Assembly: GCF_016613475.2 (NCBI RefSeq)
Contig: NZ_CP071517.1
Location: forward strand, 1,922,001 to 1,986,000
Length of the DNA stretch: 64,000 bases
Direction of reading: 5' to 3'
Source of the DNA: Lysobacter arenosi
GTDB taxonomy: Bacteria; Pseudomonadota; Gammaproteobacteria; Xanthomonadales; Xanthomonadaceae
The translations under genes and the position numbers were made by a program. This document shows, one piece after another, positions 53,552 through 62,002 of this stretch (positions are counted from its first letter, which is position 1; each line of letters starts with the position of its first letter). The notes under the pieces are model-generated. The model worked only from the letters and a program-made list of their open reading frames with translations, ran no database searches and had not been told where the DNA came from.

Positions 53552-54258
53552 GCCGCGTCCTCCTGCGCATGCAGCTCGCCGTCGCGCATCACGTAGATGC
53601 GGTCGGCGTGCGCGGCGACTTCGGCGTCGTGGGTGATCAGCACGACGGTGTGGTTGTCATCGCGCAGGCGCTTGAACAGCGCCAGGATCTCCTCGCCGGT
53701 CTTGCTGTCGAGCGCGCCGGTGGGTTCGTCGGCCAGCAGGATCGGCGGCTGGTTGATCAGGGCGCGGGCGATCGCGACGCGTTGCTGCTGGCCACCGGAG
53801 AGCTCGCTGGGGCGATGGCCGACGCGCTCGCCCAGGCCGACCGCGACCAGCGCCGCGCGGGCACGCTCGAGGCGCTCATGCGGCGGCACCTGCGCGTACC
53901 CCAGCGGCATCGCCACGTTCTCCAGCGCGCTCATCCGCGGCAACAGGTTGAAGCCCTGGAAGACGAAACCGATCTTGTCCCGGCGCAGCACCGCGAGTTC
54001 TTCGGCGTCGAGCGTGGAGACGTCGACACCGTCGCATTCGTACGAACCGGCGCTGGGCGTGTCGAGGCAGCCGATCAGGTTCATCAGCGTCGACTTGCCC
54101 GAACCCGACGGCCCCATGATCGCCACGAACTCGCCGCGATCGATGCGCATGTCGACATCGCGCAGGGCCTGCACCTCGGCCTCGGTATGCGCCGAGTAGG
54201 TCTTGCACAGCCCGCGCGTGAGGATCACCGCCGGCGTTGTCGCAGCGCCGGCGCTCAT
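53548..54258 (-). CDS. ABC transporter ATP-binding protein (MacB/LolD type)
   Basis: A 236-residue ATPase. Walker [10 protein letters not shown] (about 49-57), Q-loop, ABC signature LSGGQQQR (about 155), Walker [10 protein letters not shown] (about 173), and H-loop (about 208). It would power the MacB-type permease. The upstream frame extends to 55776 but the true start is at 54258, overlapping the adaptor by 4 bases. Confidence 0.95.
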   Translation of the reverse strand: MSAGAATTPAVILTRGLCKTYSAHTEAEVQALRDVDMRIDRGEFVAIMGPSGSGKSTLMNLIGCLDTPSAGSYECDGVDVSTLDAEELAVLRRDKIGFVFQGFNLLPRMSALENVAMPLGYAQVPPHERLERARAALVAVGLGERVGHRPSELSGGQQQRVAIARALINQPPILLADEPTGALDSKTGEEILALFKRLRDDNHTVVLITHDAEVAAHADRIYVMRDGELHAQEDAA

Positions 54259-55829
54259 TGCTGTGCCCGCTCGCCGGTCACCACCAGGTCGCCCTGCTTG
54301 AGCCCGCCGCCGGACACTTCGGTGCTGCTGCCATCGCTGGCGCCGATGCGCACCATCAGCATTTCCGGTTTGCCGCCGGCGAGGCGGTACAGAGGGGCGC
54401 GCTTGGCGTTGAGCAGGCCCGCCAGGGCGCCATCCCACTTCGCCTTCTGCGCGTCGTCGAGGCTGTTGCGGAACTGGGCGAAATCCTCGCGGAAGCGGTC
54501 GGCCATGCGCTGGCGCATCTGCGCCTGCATGTTGCCGCCGCCACTTCCGCCAGCAGTCACGACCATGCCGCCACCGCCGGGGCCACGGCCGCCACCACCG
54601 CCGCCGAACAGGCGGTTGCCGCCACCGGACTGTGCCGCCTGTGCCTGCCGTGCGGCCTGGCGCTCGCGCACCGCGGCGACGGCAGCATCGAATGCCGCCT
54701 GTTGCGAGGGGTTGAGCTTGAGCGTGGCTGCGGTGCGGGTGAGGTCGTCGATCACGCCGCTGCCGCCCTGGCGATTCGGCTGCGGTGCGGCCGTCGTGGC
54801 GCCGGCACCGGCGGCATCGTCGGCCGGCTTGAAGCGCAGCGCGGCGTTGGACACCTTGAGCACGTCGTCGCGGCGGCTGACTTCGATCTCGGCGTTGACG
54901 GTGAGACCGGGCAGCAGCGTGCCGTCGCTGTTGTCGACCGTCACCACCACCGGATAGGTCACGACGTTGTTGGTTGTAGTGGCCGACAGGCGCACCTGCT
55001 CGACGGTGCCGCGGAACTGGCGATCGGGGAACGCGTCGACGGTGAACGACACACCCTGGCCGGTGCGGACCTGGCCGATGTCGGCCTCGTCCACGGCCAG
55101 TTCGATCTTCATCTTCGCCAGGTCCTCGGCGATCTTGAACAGTTCCGGCGCCTGCAGGCTGGCGGCCACGGTCTGGCCCGGCTCGATGCTGCGCGTGAGC
55201 ACCACGCCGTCGACCGGCGAGCGGATCACGGTGCGGTCGAGGTTGACCTGGGTGGTTTCGGTGGACGCGGTCTGCTGCTGGATCGACGCCTGCGCGGCGT
55301 TGACCTGCGCGCGTGCCTGGTCGAGTGCGGCGCGGGCCAAGTCGACGTCGCTGCGCGCAACCAGCTGGCGCGTGCCCAGGTCGGCCTTGCGCCTGTAGTC
55401 GAGCTCGGCATTGACCAGCGCCGCCTGCGCCTGCGACAGCGCGGCGCGGGCGTTGGCGATCTGGGCATTGCCCTGGGCGATCTGCGCCTGGTAGGTCTTG
55501 GGGTCGATGCGGGCGATGACCTGGCCGCGTTTCACCGGGTCGTTGAAATCGACCAGCACGTCGGTGACCTGGCCGGAAATCTGGCTGCCGACGGTGACGG
55601 TCGAGATAGCGCTGAGCGTGCCGGTCGAGGAAATGGCGACGCGGATGTCGCCCCGTTCCACCGGCGCGGTGCGGTAGGCACCGGTGGCGGCTTCGGCGTC
55701 GCGCTGGCGGAAGTACCACCAGCCGCCACCGGCCAGCGCGAGCACGACGGCAGCGGCGATGCCGCGACGGATCCATACGTTGGACTTGCGGGAGTGCGGC
55801 GACTGGACGGACTTGCGGGCTGCGCTCAT
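54255..55829 (-). CDS. MacA-like periplasmic adaptor with inserted helical segment
   Basis: A 524-residue adaptor (HlyD/MacA family). N-terminal membrane anchor (about 25-42), split lipoyl domain and alpha-hairpin (about 55-220, with GQISGQVTDVLVDFNDPVKRGQVIARIDP), beta-barrel (about 230-340). After about residue 340 there is an unusual extension: LNPSQQAAFDAAVAAVRERQAARQ, then a Gly-rich stretch (about 400-430), then a helical segment with LDDAQKAKWDGAL. The L-x2-(S/A)Q pattern recalls LTxxQ motifs of Spy/CpxP. It then ends with the usual membrane-proximal GGLKQGDLVVTGER. Confidence 0.92.
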   Translation of the reverse strand: MSAARKSVQSPHSRKSNVWIRRGIAAAVVLALAGGGWWYFRQRDAEAATGAYRTAPVERGDIRVAISSTGTLSAISTVTVGSQISGQVTDVLVDFNDPVKRGQVIARIDPKTYQAQIAQGNAQIANARAALSQAQAALVNAELDYRRKADLGTRQLVARSDVDLARAALDQARAQVNAAQASIQQQTASTETTQVNLDRTVIRSPVDGVVLTRSIEPGQTVAASLQAPELFKIAEDLAKMKIELAVDEADIGQVRTGQGVSFTVDAFPDRQFRGTVEQVRLSATTTNNVVTYPVVVTVDNSDGTLLPGLTVNAEIEVSRRDDVLKVSNAALRFKPADDAAGAGATTAAPQPNRQGGSGVIDDLTRTAATLKLNPSQQAAFDAAVAAVRERQAARQAQAAQSGGGNRLFGGGGGGRGPGGGGMVVTAGGSGGGNMQAQMRQRMADRFREDFAQFRNSLDDAQKAKWDGALAGLLNAKRAPLYRLAGGKPEMLMVRIGASDGSSTEVSGGGLKQGDLVVTGERAQQ

Positions 55830-55953
55830 TTGGCTCGATTCATGGGTTATGCCGGCACCAACGCCTGAAGTGGCGTTGCGTTGACAGCGCCTGTGCCAAT
55901 TGGTTCAGCGCATTGTCACCCCTGGCCGGTCGTGCCGTCGCGTTGCCAGACGA

Positions 55954-57225
55954 TTACTGGAACCGGATCACCGCCGTCGTGCCCTGCCCCGGCTCGCTGG
56001 CCAGGCTCACCGGCCAGCCGAAGCGTTCGCCCAGCCTGCGCACGATCGACAGGCCCATGCCTTTGCCGTCGCTTTCGGCAAACTCGGCGCGGAAGAACGG
56101 ATCGAAGGCCTTGGCCAGCACTTCCGGCGACATGCCGATGCCGCTGTCGCGGATCACCACGCGATCGGGCATCACCCGCACTTCGATCTGTCCGCTACCA
56201 GTGAAGCGCACCGCGTTGCTCAGCAGGTTGCCGACCATGACCCGCAGCACGTGCGGCGGCGCCACCAGTCGCGGGCCACCCTCGTCATGGAACAGCACTT
56301 CCACCGGACGCCCGGCCAGCATCGGCCGGATCCGCTCGACTTCGCTGGCGACGATGTCGCGCACCTCGAACTCCTCGCTCTGCGGCGCCACGTCGGCTTC
56401 GCGGGCGAGGATCAGGAAGGCCTCGATCACCGACTCCATGTCGCGCCCGGCCTGCTGCACGCGCGCCAGCGATCGCTGCGCGCGCGGGCTGGTTTCCGGG
56501 TCGGCCAGCATCAGGTCGCTGGCCACGCGAATCACGGTGAGGGGCGTGCGCAGTTCGTGGCTGGCATCGCGGGTGAAGTTGCGCTCGCGGCGGACGAAAT
56601 CGCTGACGCGCTCGGACAGACCGGTCAGCGCCTTCGACAGCTTGCGAACCTCGTCGCTGGCATCGGCCGGCAATCGCGCCGGCGCGATCGCGCTGGCATC
56701 AGGGTCGCGTGGATCCCAATGCGCGACCTGGTTGGCCAGCCAGCTCACCGGCGTGACCAGTCGCTTCGAGGTCCGGTAGGTCAACCAGATCAGCACGCCG
56801 CTGGTGACCAGCGACAGCAGCAGCGAGACCAGGCCGGTCATCAGCACCGACTGGTCGGCCATCCACGCCGAGAACACCAGGTACAGCGTTCCCTGCGGGC
56901 GGCGATCGACGTAGACCAGGCTGCGGCTGTCGGGCAGACGCTGCACGCCCGGACCCAGCCCATTGAGTTCGGCCGGCAGTTTCGGATTGGCCTGGCCCGG
57001 GATCACCACATAGCCGGACATCGTCGAACTGCTCGGCAGCCGATGGTTCGGATCGACCGCGTACGCCTTCCAGAAAGCCTGAGCCTCCTGGCGGACGCGC
57101 TCCTCGATCACTTCCTGCCGCACGATGACACCGGCGAGCAGGATGCCCACCGTGATCACGATGCTGCCGATCAAGGCCTGCGTCAGGAACGCAAGCTTGA
57201 TCCTGCGCGGAAGTCCGTGCCGCAT
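55954..57225 (-). CDS. Sensor histidine kinase
   Basis: A 423-residue two-component sensor. Helix 1 about 17-37, periplasmic loop about 40-125 with SSSTMSGYVVIPGQ, helix 2 about 128-150, HAMP about 150-205, dimerisation helix with H-box RDASHELRTPLT (His at about 223), and ATP-binding domain with NLLSNAVRF (N box), DSGIGMS (G1), GKGMGLSIVRRL (G2). It overlaps nothing but lies 12 bases after the regulator gene and upstream of the efflux genes. The signal sensed is unknown. Confidence 0.93.
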   Translation of the reverse strand: MRHGLPRRIKLAFLTQALIGSIVITVGILLAGVIVRQEVIEERVRQEAQAFWKAYAVDPNHRLPSSSTMSGYVVIPGQANPKLPAELNGLGPGVQRLPDSRSLVYVDRRPQGTLYLVFSAWMADQSVLMTGLVSLLLSLVTSGVLIWLTYRTSKRLVTPVSWLANQVAHWDPRDPDASAIAPARLPADASDEVRKLSKALTGLSERVSDFVRRERNFTRDASHELRTPLTVIRVASDLMLADPETSPRAQRSLARVQQAGRDMESVIEAFLILAREADVAPQSEEFEVRDIVASEVERIRPMLAGRPVEVLFHDEGGPRLVAPPHVLRVMVGNLLSNAVRFTGSGQIEVRVMPDRVVIRDSGIGMSPEVLAKAFDPFFRAEFAESDGKGMGLSIVRRLGERFGWPVSLASEPGQGTTAVIRFQ

Positions 57226-57237
57226 GGCGCTGCCGTC

Positions 57238-57954
57238 TTACTCGGGTGGCTGCGAGATGTCGGCAACGCGGTAGCCGGCACTCTGCACCGTGTGCAGCAG
57301 TTGCTTGTCGAACGGCTTGTCGATGGTCTTGCGCAGGTTGTACAGATGGCTGCGCAAGGTGTCCGAATCGGGCAGGCCGTTGCCCCAGATCTCGCGCTCG
57401 ATTTCCTGGCGACTGACCACCCGCGGCGACTCGCGCATCAGGATCGTCAGCAGGCGCAGGCCAATCGGCGAAAGCTGCAGCTCGCTGCCGCCGCGGGTCA
57501 CGCGCAGGCTGGCCGGATCGAGCACGAGGTCGGCGACCTTGAGCACCTCACCGCCAACCTGGCGACGCTCGCGCCGGATCAGCGCGCGCAGGCGCGCCTC
57601 CAGTTCCTGGATCGCGAACGGCTTGGTCAGGTAATCGTCGGCGCCTGCCCCCAGCCCCGTGAGCTTCTCGTCGAGCGTGTCGCGCGCGGTCAGCATCAGC
57701 ACCGGCGTCGACTTGCGCGCTTCCTCGCGCAGCTTCTTGCACAACTCCACGCCATCCATGCGTGGCAGCATCAGATCCAGTACGACCACGTCATAATTGT
57801 TCTCGGTCGCCAGTCGGTAGCCGTCGAGTCCGTCGCTGGCATAGTCCACCTCGAAGCCACGGCCCTCCAGGTATTCGCCGACCATCTCCGAGATGTTGCG
57901 GTTGTCCTCCACGATCAGGACCAGACCGCCGTCCCTTGTGCCGGTACCCTGCAT
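57238..57954 (-). CDS. OmpR/PhoB-type response regulator
   Basis: A 238-residue regulator. Receiver domain about 10-125 with phosphorylation site D60 (VVVLDLMLPRMDG), and conserved Thr/Lys in LTARDT and DDYLTKPF; winged-helix DNA-binding domain about 135-230 with ISQPP at the end. It is co-transcribed with the kinase 12 bases downstream and probably controls the efflux genes. The promoter region carries a dyad and two GTGAAGG copies at 57970-58019. Confidence 0.93.
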   Translation of the reverse strand: MQGTGTRDGGLVLIVEDNRNISEMVGEYLEGRGFEVDYASDGLDGYRLATENNYDVVVLDLMLPRMDGVELCKKLREEARKSTPVLMLTARDTLDEKLTGLGAGADDYLTKPFAIQELEARLRALIRRERRQVGGEVLKVADLVLDPASLRVTRGGSELQLSPIGLRLLTILMRESPRVVSRQEIEREIWGNGLPDSDTLRSHLYNLRKTIDKPFDKQLLHTVQSAGYRVADISQPPE

Positions 57955-57969
57955 GCAAACCCCTCCAAC

Positions 57970-58019
57970 CCTTCAGCTTTGTGAAGGCTGCCTTTGCGAG
58001 TGTGGATGTTTCGTGAAGG
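57970..58019. promoter_or_regulatory. Dyad and direct repeats upstream of the response regulator
   Basis: CCTTCA-gctttg-TGAAGG (57970-57987) is a perfect 6+6 dyad, and GTGAAGG recurs at 58013-58019, a 32-base (three helical turns) spacing. OmpR-family regulators bind direct repeats near their own promoters, so autoregulation is plausible. Evidence is symmetry and spacing only. Confidence 0.4.
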
Positions 58020-58063
58020 TGCTGTGCTTAAGCTGAACGAATTCTTTACGACGAAGATTTCCC

Positions 58064-58405
58064 ATGCCTGCCGAACGCATTTACCCGATCCTGCTGCTGC
58101 TGGGATCCAACCTCTTCATGACCTTTGCCTGGTACGGGCACCTGAAGTACAAATCCACCCCCCTGGTCATGGCGATCATGGTCAGCTGGGGCATCGCCTT
58201 CTTCGAGTACTGCCTGATGGTGCCCGCCAACCGGCTCGGCAGTGCCGTCTACTCGGCGCCACAGCTCAAAGGCATGCAGGAAGTGATCACCCTGCTGGTC
58301 TTCGCCGGCTTCTCCGCCTGGTACCTGGGCGAGCCGCTCAAGTGGAACCACTGGGCCGGCTTTGCCCTGATCGCCGTGGCGGCCTGGCTGATCTTCCTGG
58401 ATTGA
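58064..58405 (+). CDS. DMT-family small membrane protein (DUF486)
   Basis: A 113-residue protein with three to four membrane helices. IYPILLLLGSNLFMTFAWYGHLKYK at the N-terminus and GISAW-type F-E-Y-C-L-M-V-P-A-N-R segment are typical of DUF486, a short DMT-superfamily member of unknown substrate. Divergent from the response regulator (109 bases), where the promoter and operator candidates lie. Confidence 0.88.
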   Translation: MPAERIYPILLLLGSNLFMTFAWYGHLKYKSTPLVMAIMVSWGIAFFEYCLMVPANRLGSAVYSAPQLKGMQEVITLLVFAGFSAWYLGEPLKWNHWAGFALIAVAAWLIFLD

Positions 58406-58436
58406 TTCCTGGACAGGCCAGTCGGAAAGCGGTGTT

Positions 58437-58739
58437 TCAGAACGGGATCTTGCCGCTGAGGATGTCCTTGAACATCACCCAGTCGCCAGCGAACGAATAG
58501 AACGGGTGGCGGAACGTGGCCGGGCGATTCTTCTCGAAGAAGAAATGCCCGACCCAGGCAAAGCCGTAACCGCACACCAGCGCCGCCAGCAACCACCAGC
58601 CATTGCGCTCGACGATGGCAAGCACCAGCAGCGCCAGCACCCCGCAACTGCCGATGAAATGCAGGCGCCGGCTGGTGCGATGACTGTGCTCGCCCAGGTA
58701 GTACGGGTAGAACTCGCGGAAGCTGGCAAAACGCGGCAC
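58437..58739 (-). CDS. DUF962/Mpo1-like membrane protein
   Basis: A 100-residue protein with two hydrophobic segments. FYPYYLGEHSHRTSRRLHFIGSC is the family signature with conserved His residues; the fold is shared with yeast Mpo1, a 2-hydroxy fatty acid dioxygenase, although bacterial members are uncharacterised. The GTG at 58739 was chosen because GGAGGA lies 6-7 bases upstream on that strand; longer ATG frames upstream are not supported. Convergent with the DUF486 gene. Confidence 0.8.
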   Translation of the reverse strand: MPRFASFREFYPYYLGEHSHRTSRRLHFIGSCGVLALLVLAIVERNGWWLLAALVCGYGFAWVGHFFFEKNRPATFRHPFYSFAGDWVMFKDILSGKIPF

Positions 58740-59090
58740 GGTGTTCCTCCCAATGTCCCCATGTGGACCGGTGCGCATTGCGCCGCGGCGACAGCGCCGC
58801 CGGTCCGGACGTGATCGTGCACCCGCGCCGACGATGGAGCAAGCCGGTGTGGTTTGAGGGCGAATCGCGCTTTGCGACGAATCCGGCTTTGGGACGAATC
58901 CCGCTTTGGGACAGATCTGATGGTCCGTGTGCCGGCCAACCGGACAATGGCCCCCGGACAAGACGTCCCGATACATCGCTCCGGCGCCCTACCCGGCGCC
59001 TCCACCCAATACGCCGCCCCTGGCCCTCATCGCCCGGCCAGTGAGGTTGCGTGTGCGCCAGCGGAAGGTGCCAGTCACCGGACCTCCGCC
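58740..59090. other. 351-base gap before the M23 peptidase gene
   Basis: Contains the divergent promoter region of the Mpo1-like gene, a three-copy 17-bp tandem repeat (58869-58919) and GC-rich sequence; a frame from 58854 is in phase with the peptidase but translates the repeat and lacks a signal peptide, so it was not used as the start. Confidence 0.5.
58869..58919 (+). repeat. Three-copy 17-bp tandem repeat
   Basis: GCTTTGCGACGAATCCG, GCTTTGGGACGAATCCC and GCTTTGGGACAGATCTG lie end to end from 58869 to 58919. Copy 1 to copy 2 differ at 2 of 17 positions; copy 3 has drifted further. Confidence 0.7.
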
Positions 59091-59744
59091 ATGTTTCACC
59101 GTCACCGCCGCCAGCCCCCTCCCTTCGCCCGTTCCAGCGCGCGCCGACAACGCTCGGCGTGGCGGGCCAGCCTGCATCTGGCAGGTGCGGGGATGGCGAT
59201 CGTGCTGGCCGCCCAGGACAGCCCTGCCGCCTCGCACGTGCCGGCGGCGTTGCCCGGCGCAGCCACGATGGTCATCGCCTTGCCGCGGCCCGAACCGGTC
59301 GCGTTGTCGCACCAGCACACCTTCGAATTCAAATCGGCGAAACCGGGCATCTACCCGATGCGGCTGCCGCTGGACGCCATCCGGGTAACCTCCGGCTTTG
59401 GCCGTCGCACCGATCCTTTTCGTCGCCGTGCCGCGTTCCACAACGGCATCGATTTCGCCGCGCCGCCCGGCACCTCGGTGCACGCGACCGCCGACGGCAT
59501 CGTCGCGCGCGCGACCTACAGCAAGGACTACGGCAACCTCGTCCTGATCGATCATGGCGACGGATGCAGCACGCTCTATGCGCACAACGAACGATTGCTG
59601 GTGCGCACGGGCGAGCCGATCCTGGCCGGGCAGCCGATCGCCCTGGTGGGATCGTCGGGGCGTTCGACCGGACCCCACCTGCACTTCGAGGTCCGCCAGG
59701 ACGGTGTGCGCGTGGACCCGCAGGAGTACGTCGCCGGGTTGTGA
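59091..59744 (+). CDS. M23 family metallopeptidase
   Basis: A 217-residue exported endopeptidase of the LytM/M23 fold. Basic N-terminus and hydrophobic segment (about 25-50, possible signal or anchor), then a short linker and the catalytic domain about 95-217. Zinc ligands: HNGIDFAAP (His and Asp) and LHFEVRQDG (H-x-H type HLHFE), plus YAHNERLLV. It would cut peptidoglycan cross-links or peptides; lack of a coiled-coil argues against an EnvC-type activator. The ATG at 59091 is preferred over 58854. Confidence 0.88.
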   Translation: MFHRHRRQPPPFARSSARRQRSAWRASLHLAGAGMAIVLAAQDSPAASHVPAALPGAATMVIALPRPEPVALSHQHTFEFKSAKPGIYPMRLPLDAIRVTSGFGRRTDPFRRRAAFHNGIDFAAPPGTSVHATADGIVARATYSKDYGNLVLIDHGDGCSTLYAHNERLLVRTGEPILAGQPIALVGSSGRSTGPHLHFEVRQDGVRVDPQEYVAGL

Positions 59745-59770
59745 CCAGCCGGCAGTCGCGATGCCGCTGG

Positions 59771-60583
59771 CTAGGACTTCTCTGCCGCCTTGGCCCGGTC
59801 CCAATAGCGGTCCTGGGCTTCCAGCGACTGCCCGGCCAGCTCGGCGCCATCTGCTTCCGCCAGGGCCTCCATCGCGCGGAAGCGGCGTTCGAACTTCAGG
59901 TTGGCCCGGCGCATCGCGGCACCGACGTCGACCTTGGCGTGGCGCGCCAGATTGGCGCAGACGAACAGCACGTCGCCGATCTCGTCCTCGAGCCGGTCGC
60001 GCGCGGCGGCATCGTCCGGATCGGCGTCGAGCGCTGCAAACTCGACGCGCACTTCCTCGATCTCTTCGTGCAGTTTGGCGATCACCGGCGTCACGTCGGG
60101 CCAGTCGAAACCGACCCGCGCGGCGCGCTTCTGCAATTTCACCGCACGCTGCCACTCGGGCAGGCCACGGGCGATGCCTGCGAGCGCGGAGCGGTCCTGG
60201 TGGCCGCTGTCCTCGCGTTCGCGGCGCTTGTGTTCTTCCCAGGCTACCGTCTGCGCTTCGACGCCTTCGACTGCCGCATCGGCGAACACATGCGGATGCC
60301 TGCGCACCATCTTGTCGCTGATCGCGGCGACCACATCGGCGAATTCGAACTCGCCCTGCTCCTGCGCCATGCGCGCATGAAACACCACCTGCAGCAGCAG
60401 GTCGCCCAGTTCGTCCTTCAGGTCATCCAGGTCGCCGCGGTCGATCGCGTCGGCCACTTCGTAGGCTTCCTCGATCGTGTACGGCGCGATGCTGGCGAAA
60501 TCCTGCTGCACGTCCCACGGGCAACCGCTTTGCGGGTCGCGCAGGCGCGCCATGATGGTGAGGAGACGGTCGATGTCGGACAT
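59771..60583 (-). CDS. mazG: Nucleoside triphosphate pyrophosphohydrolase MazG
   Basis: A 270-residue tandem MazG protein: first domain about 5-105 with CPWD (residues 19-22) and the metal motif EEAYEVADAI (about 38) and DELGDLLLQVVFHARMA (about 56-72); second domain about 165-260 with EEIEEVRVEF and DEIGDVLFVCANLARH. It hydrolyses NTPs to NMPs and removes ppGpp or damaged nucleotides. Starts at 60583; convergent with the M23 gene. First gene of the mazG-cysQ-nudE block. Confidence 0.95.
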   Translation of the reverse strand: MSDIDRLLTIMARLRDPQSGCPWDVQQDFASIAPYTIEEAYEVADAIDRGDLDDLKDELGDLLLQVVFHARMAQEQGEFEFADVVAAISDKMVRRHPHVFADAAVEGVEAQTVAWEEHKRREREDSGHQDRSALAGIARGLPEWQRAVKLQKRAARVGFDWPDVTPVIAKLHEEIEEVRVEFAALDADPDDAAARDRLEDEIGDVLFVCANLARHAKVDVGAAMRRANLKFERRFRAMEALAEADGAELAGQSLEAQDRYWDRAKAAEKS

Positions 60584-60588
60584 GTCGG

Positions 60589-61386
60589 TCAGTTGCCCAG
60601 CCATTGCCGCCACGGCAGCGCGGGATCGCCCAGGGCGATGAAGTCACCGTTGAGGATGCCTTCGCGCTGGTTGTAGCGGAACGGACGTCCCTGCGGATCG
60701 AGCACCACGCCGCCGGCGCCTTCAAGCACGCACTGGCCGGCCGCGGTATCCCACTCGCTGGTGGGTCCGAAGCGCGGATAAACATCCAGCCGGCCATCTG
60801 CGAGCGTGCAGAACTTCAGCGACGAACCCAGCCCGATCGGCTCGACCTGGCCCATGCGCGCGATGAACGCCTCGGTGCGCGTGTCGCGATGAGAACGGCT
60901 GGCCGCCACACGCAATGGCGAGGTGGCCGGCGCGCGCGAACGCACCGCCTCGTCGCGGTTGCCTTCGCGGCGGAAGGCACCGAGCGTGGCGCCGCCGTGC
61001 CAGAGCACGCCGGTCACCGGCGCCTGCACCACGCCGAACACGGCAACGCCGTCTTCGATCAGGGCGATGTTGACGGTGAACTCGCCATTGCGCTTGACGA
61101 ACTCGCGCGTGCCATCGAGCGGGTCGACCATCCACGAGCGCTGCCACTGCCGTCGCTGCGCGGTCGGAACTTCGTGCGCGGATTCCTCCGACAGCACCGG
61201 GATGTCAGGCGTCAGCCGCGCCAGGCCGTCGACGATGCAGCGGTGCGCGGCCAGGTCGGCGGCGGTCAACGGCGAATCGTCGTCCTTGTGCTGCACGGCG
61301 AAATCGCTGTCGTAGATGCCCAGGATCGCGGCGGCGGCATCGTGCGCCAGCGCGATCACGCCCTCGCGCAACTCGTGGGAAATCAT
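60589..61386 (-). CDS. cysQ: 3'(2'),5'-bisphosphate nucleotidase CysQ
   Basis: A 265-residue phosphatase of the inositol-monophosphatase fold. Metal-binding motifs SEESAHE (about 70) and DPLDGTREFVKRNG (about 90), then CLADGR-like TLADGRLDVYPRFGPTSEWDTAAG. It removes 3'-phosphoadenosine phosphate from sulfate assimilation. The start at 61386 overlaps the nudE gene by 4 bases; a longer frame to 61494 is not supported by the family N-terminus. Confidence 0.95.
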   Translation of the reverse strand: MISHELREGVIALAHDAAAAILGIYDSDFAVQHKDDDSPLTAADLAAHRCIVDGLARLTPDIPVLSEESAHEVPTAQRRQWQRSWMVDPLDGTREFVKRNGEFTVNIALIEDGVAVFGVVQAPVTGVLWHGGATLGAFRREGNRDEAVRSRAPATSPLRVAASRSHRDTRTEAFIARMGQVEPIGLGSSLKFCTLADGRLDVYPRFGPTSEWDTAAGQCVLEGAGGVVLDPQGRPFRYNQREGILNGDFIALGDPALPWRQWLGN

Positions 61387-61934
61387 GTCTGGTGCGTCCT
61401 CAGCCACTCGCGGGCAATGAAAAGGGCGGCGATGCTGCGGCCTTCGGAGAAGTCCTCGCGCAGGATCAGCTGGTGCAGGTCGTCGAGCTTCCACGGCACC
61501 ACTTCCAGCTCTTCGGGCTCGTCGCCGGGCAGTCGCTCCGGGTACAGGTCGCGCGCCAGCACCAGGTGCGCCTGGTGGCTCATGTAGGTCGGCGCCAGCG
61601 TCAGCGAGCGCAGCACGTTGAGCGAGCGCGCGCCGTAGCCGGCCTCTTCCTTGAGCTCGCGGTCGGCGGCCTGCTCGGGTGTCTCGCCGGCGTCGATCCG
61701 GCCCTTGACCAGGCCCAGCTCGTAGCGGTGCATGCCGGCGGCGTATTCGCGCACCAGCAACACGGTGTCGTCATCGAGCAGGGGCACGACAACCACCGCG
61801 CCGTGGCCGCGCCCGTGCAGGCGCTCGTAATGGCGACGCTCGCCATTGGCGAACTCGAGATCAAGGCGTTCGAGCCGGTACGGACCGGCGTCATGCTCGG
61901 TGATGCTGTGGATGGTGGGTAGCCGGCGGCTCAT
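61383..61934 (-). CDS. nudE: ADP compounds hydrolase NudE
   Basis: A 183-residue Nudix hydrolase acting on ADP-ribose, Ap3A and NADH-type substrates. The Nudix box is intact: GRIDAGE-tpeqaad-RELKEEAGY (about 92-114), and YELGLVKG precedes it as in NudE. The start at 61934 (MSRRLPTIH) is the family start. Overlaps cysQ by 4 bases; divergent from bioA with 68 bases between. Confidence 0.93.
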   Translation of the reverse strand: MSRRLPTIHSITEHDAGPYRLERLDLEFANGERRHYERLHGRGHGAVVVVPLLDDDTVLLVREYAAGMHRYELGLVKGRIDAGETPEQAADRELKEEAGYGARSLNVLRSLTLAPTYMSHQAHLVLARDLYPERLPGDEPEELEVVPWKLDDLHQLILREDFSEGRSIAALFIAREWLRTHQT

Positions 61935-61990
61935 GGCCAGGTTCCATGGCAGGCCCCGGCCGCTGCGCTGCACCGCGCGCCGCCAGGCAG

Positions 61991-61996
61991 GATAAT
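61991..61996 (+). promoter_or_regulatory. Possible -10 element directly before bioA
   Basis: GATAAT at 61991-61996 is only 7 bases from the bioA ATG (62003), so a start of transcription there would give a nearly leaderless mRNA. No good -35 is evident, and the hexamer could be chance; weak. Confidence 0.25.
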
Positions 61997-62002
61997 GGTG
62001 GG

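Noticed and set aside
55900..57984. Plus-strand frame of 694 codons antisense to the kinase and regulator
   Set aside because: Both real genes are on the minus strand with intact H-, N-, G-box and receiver motifs.
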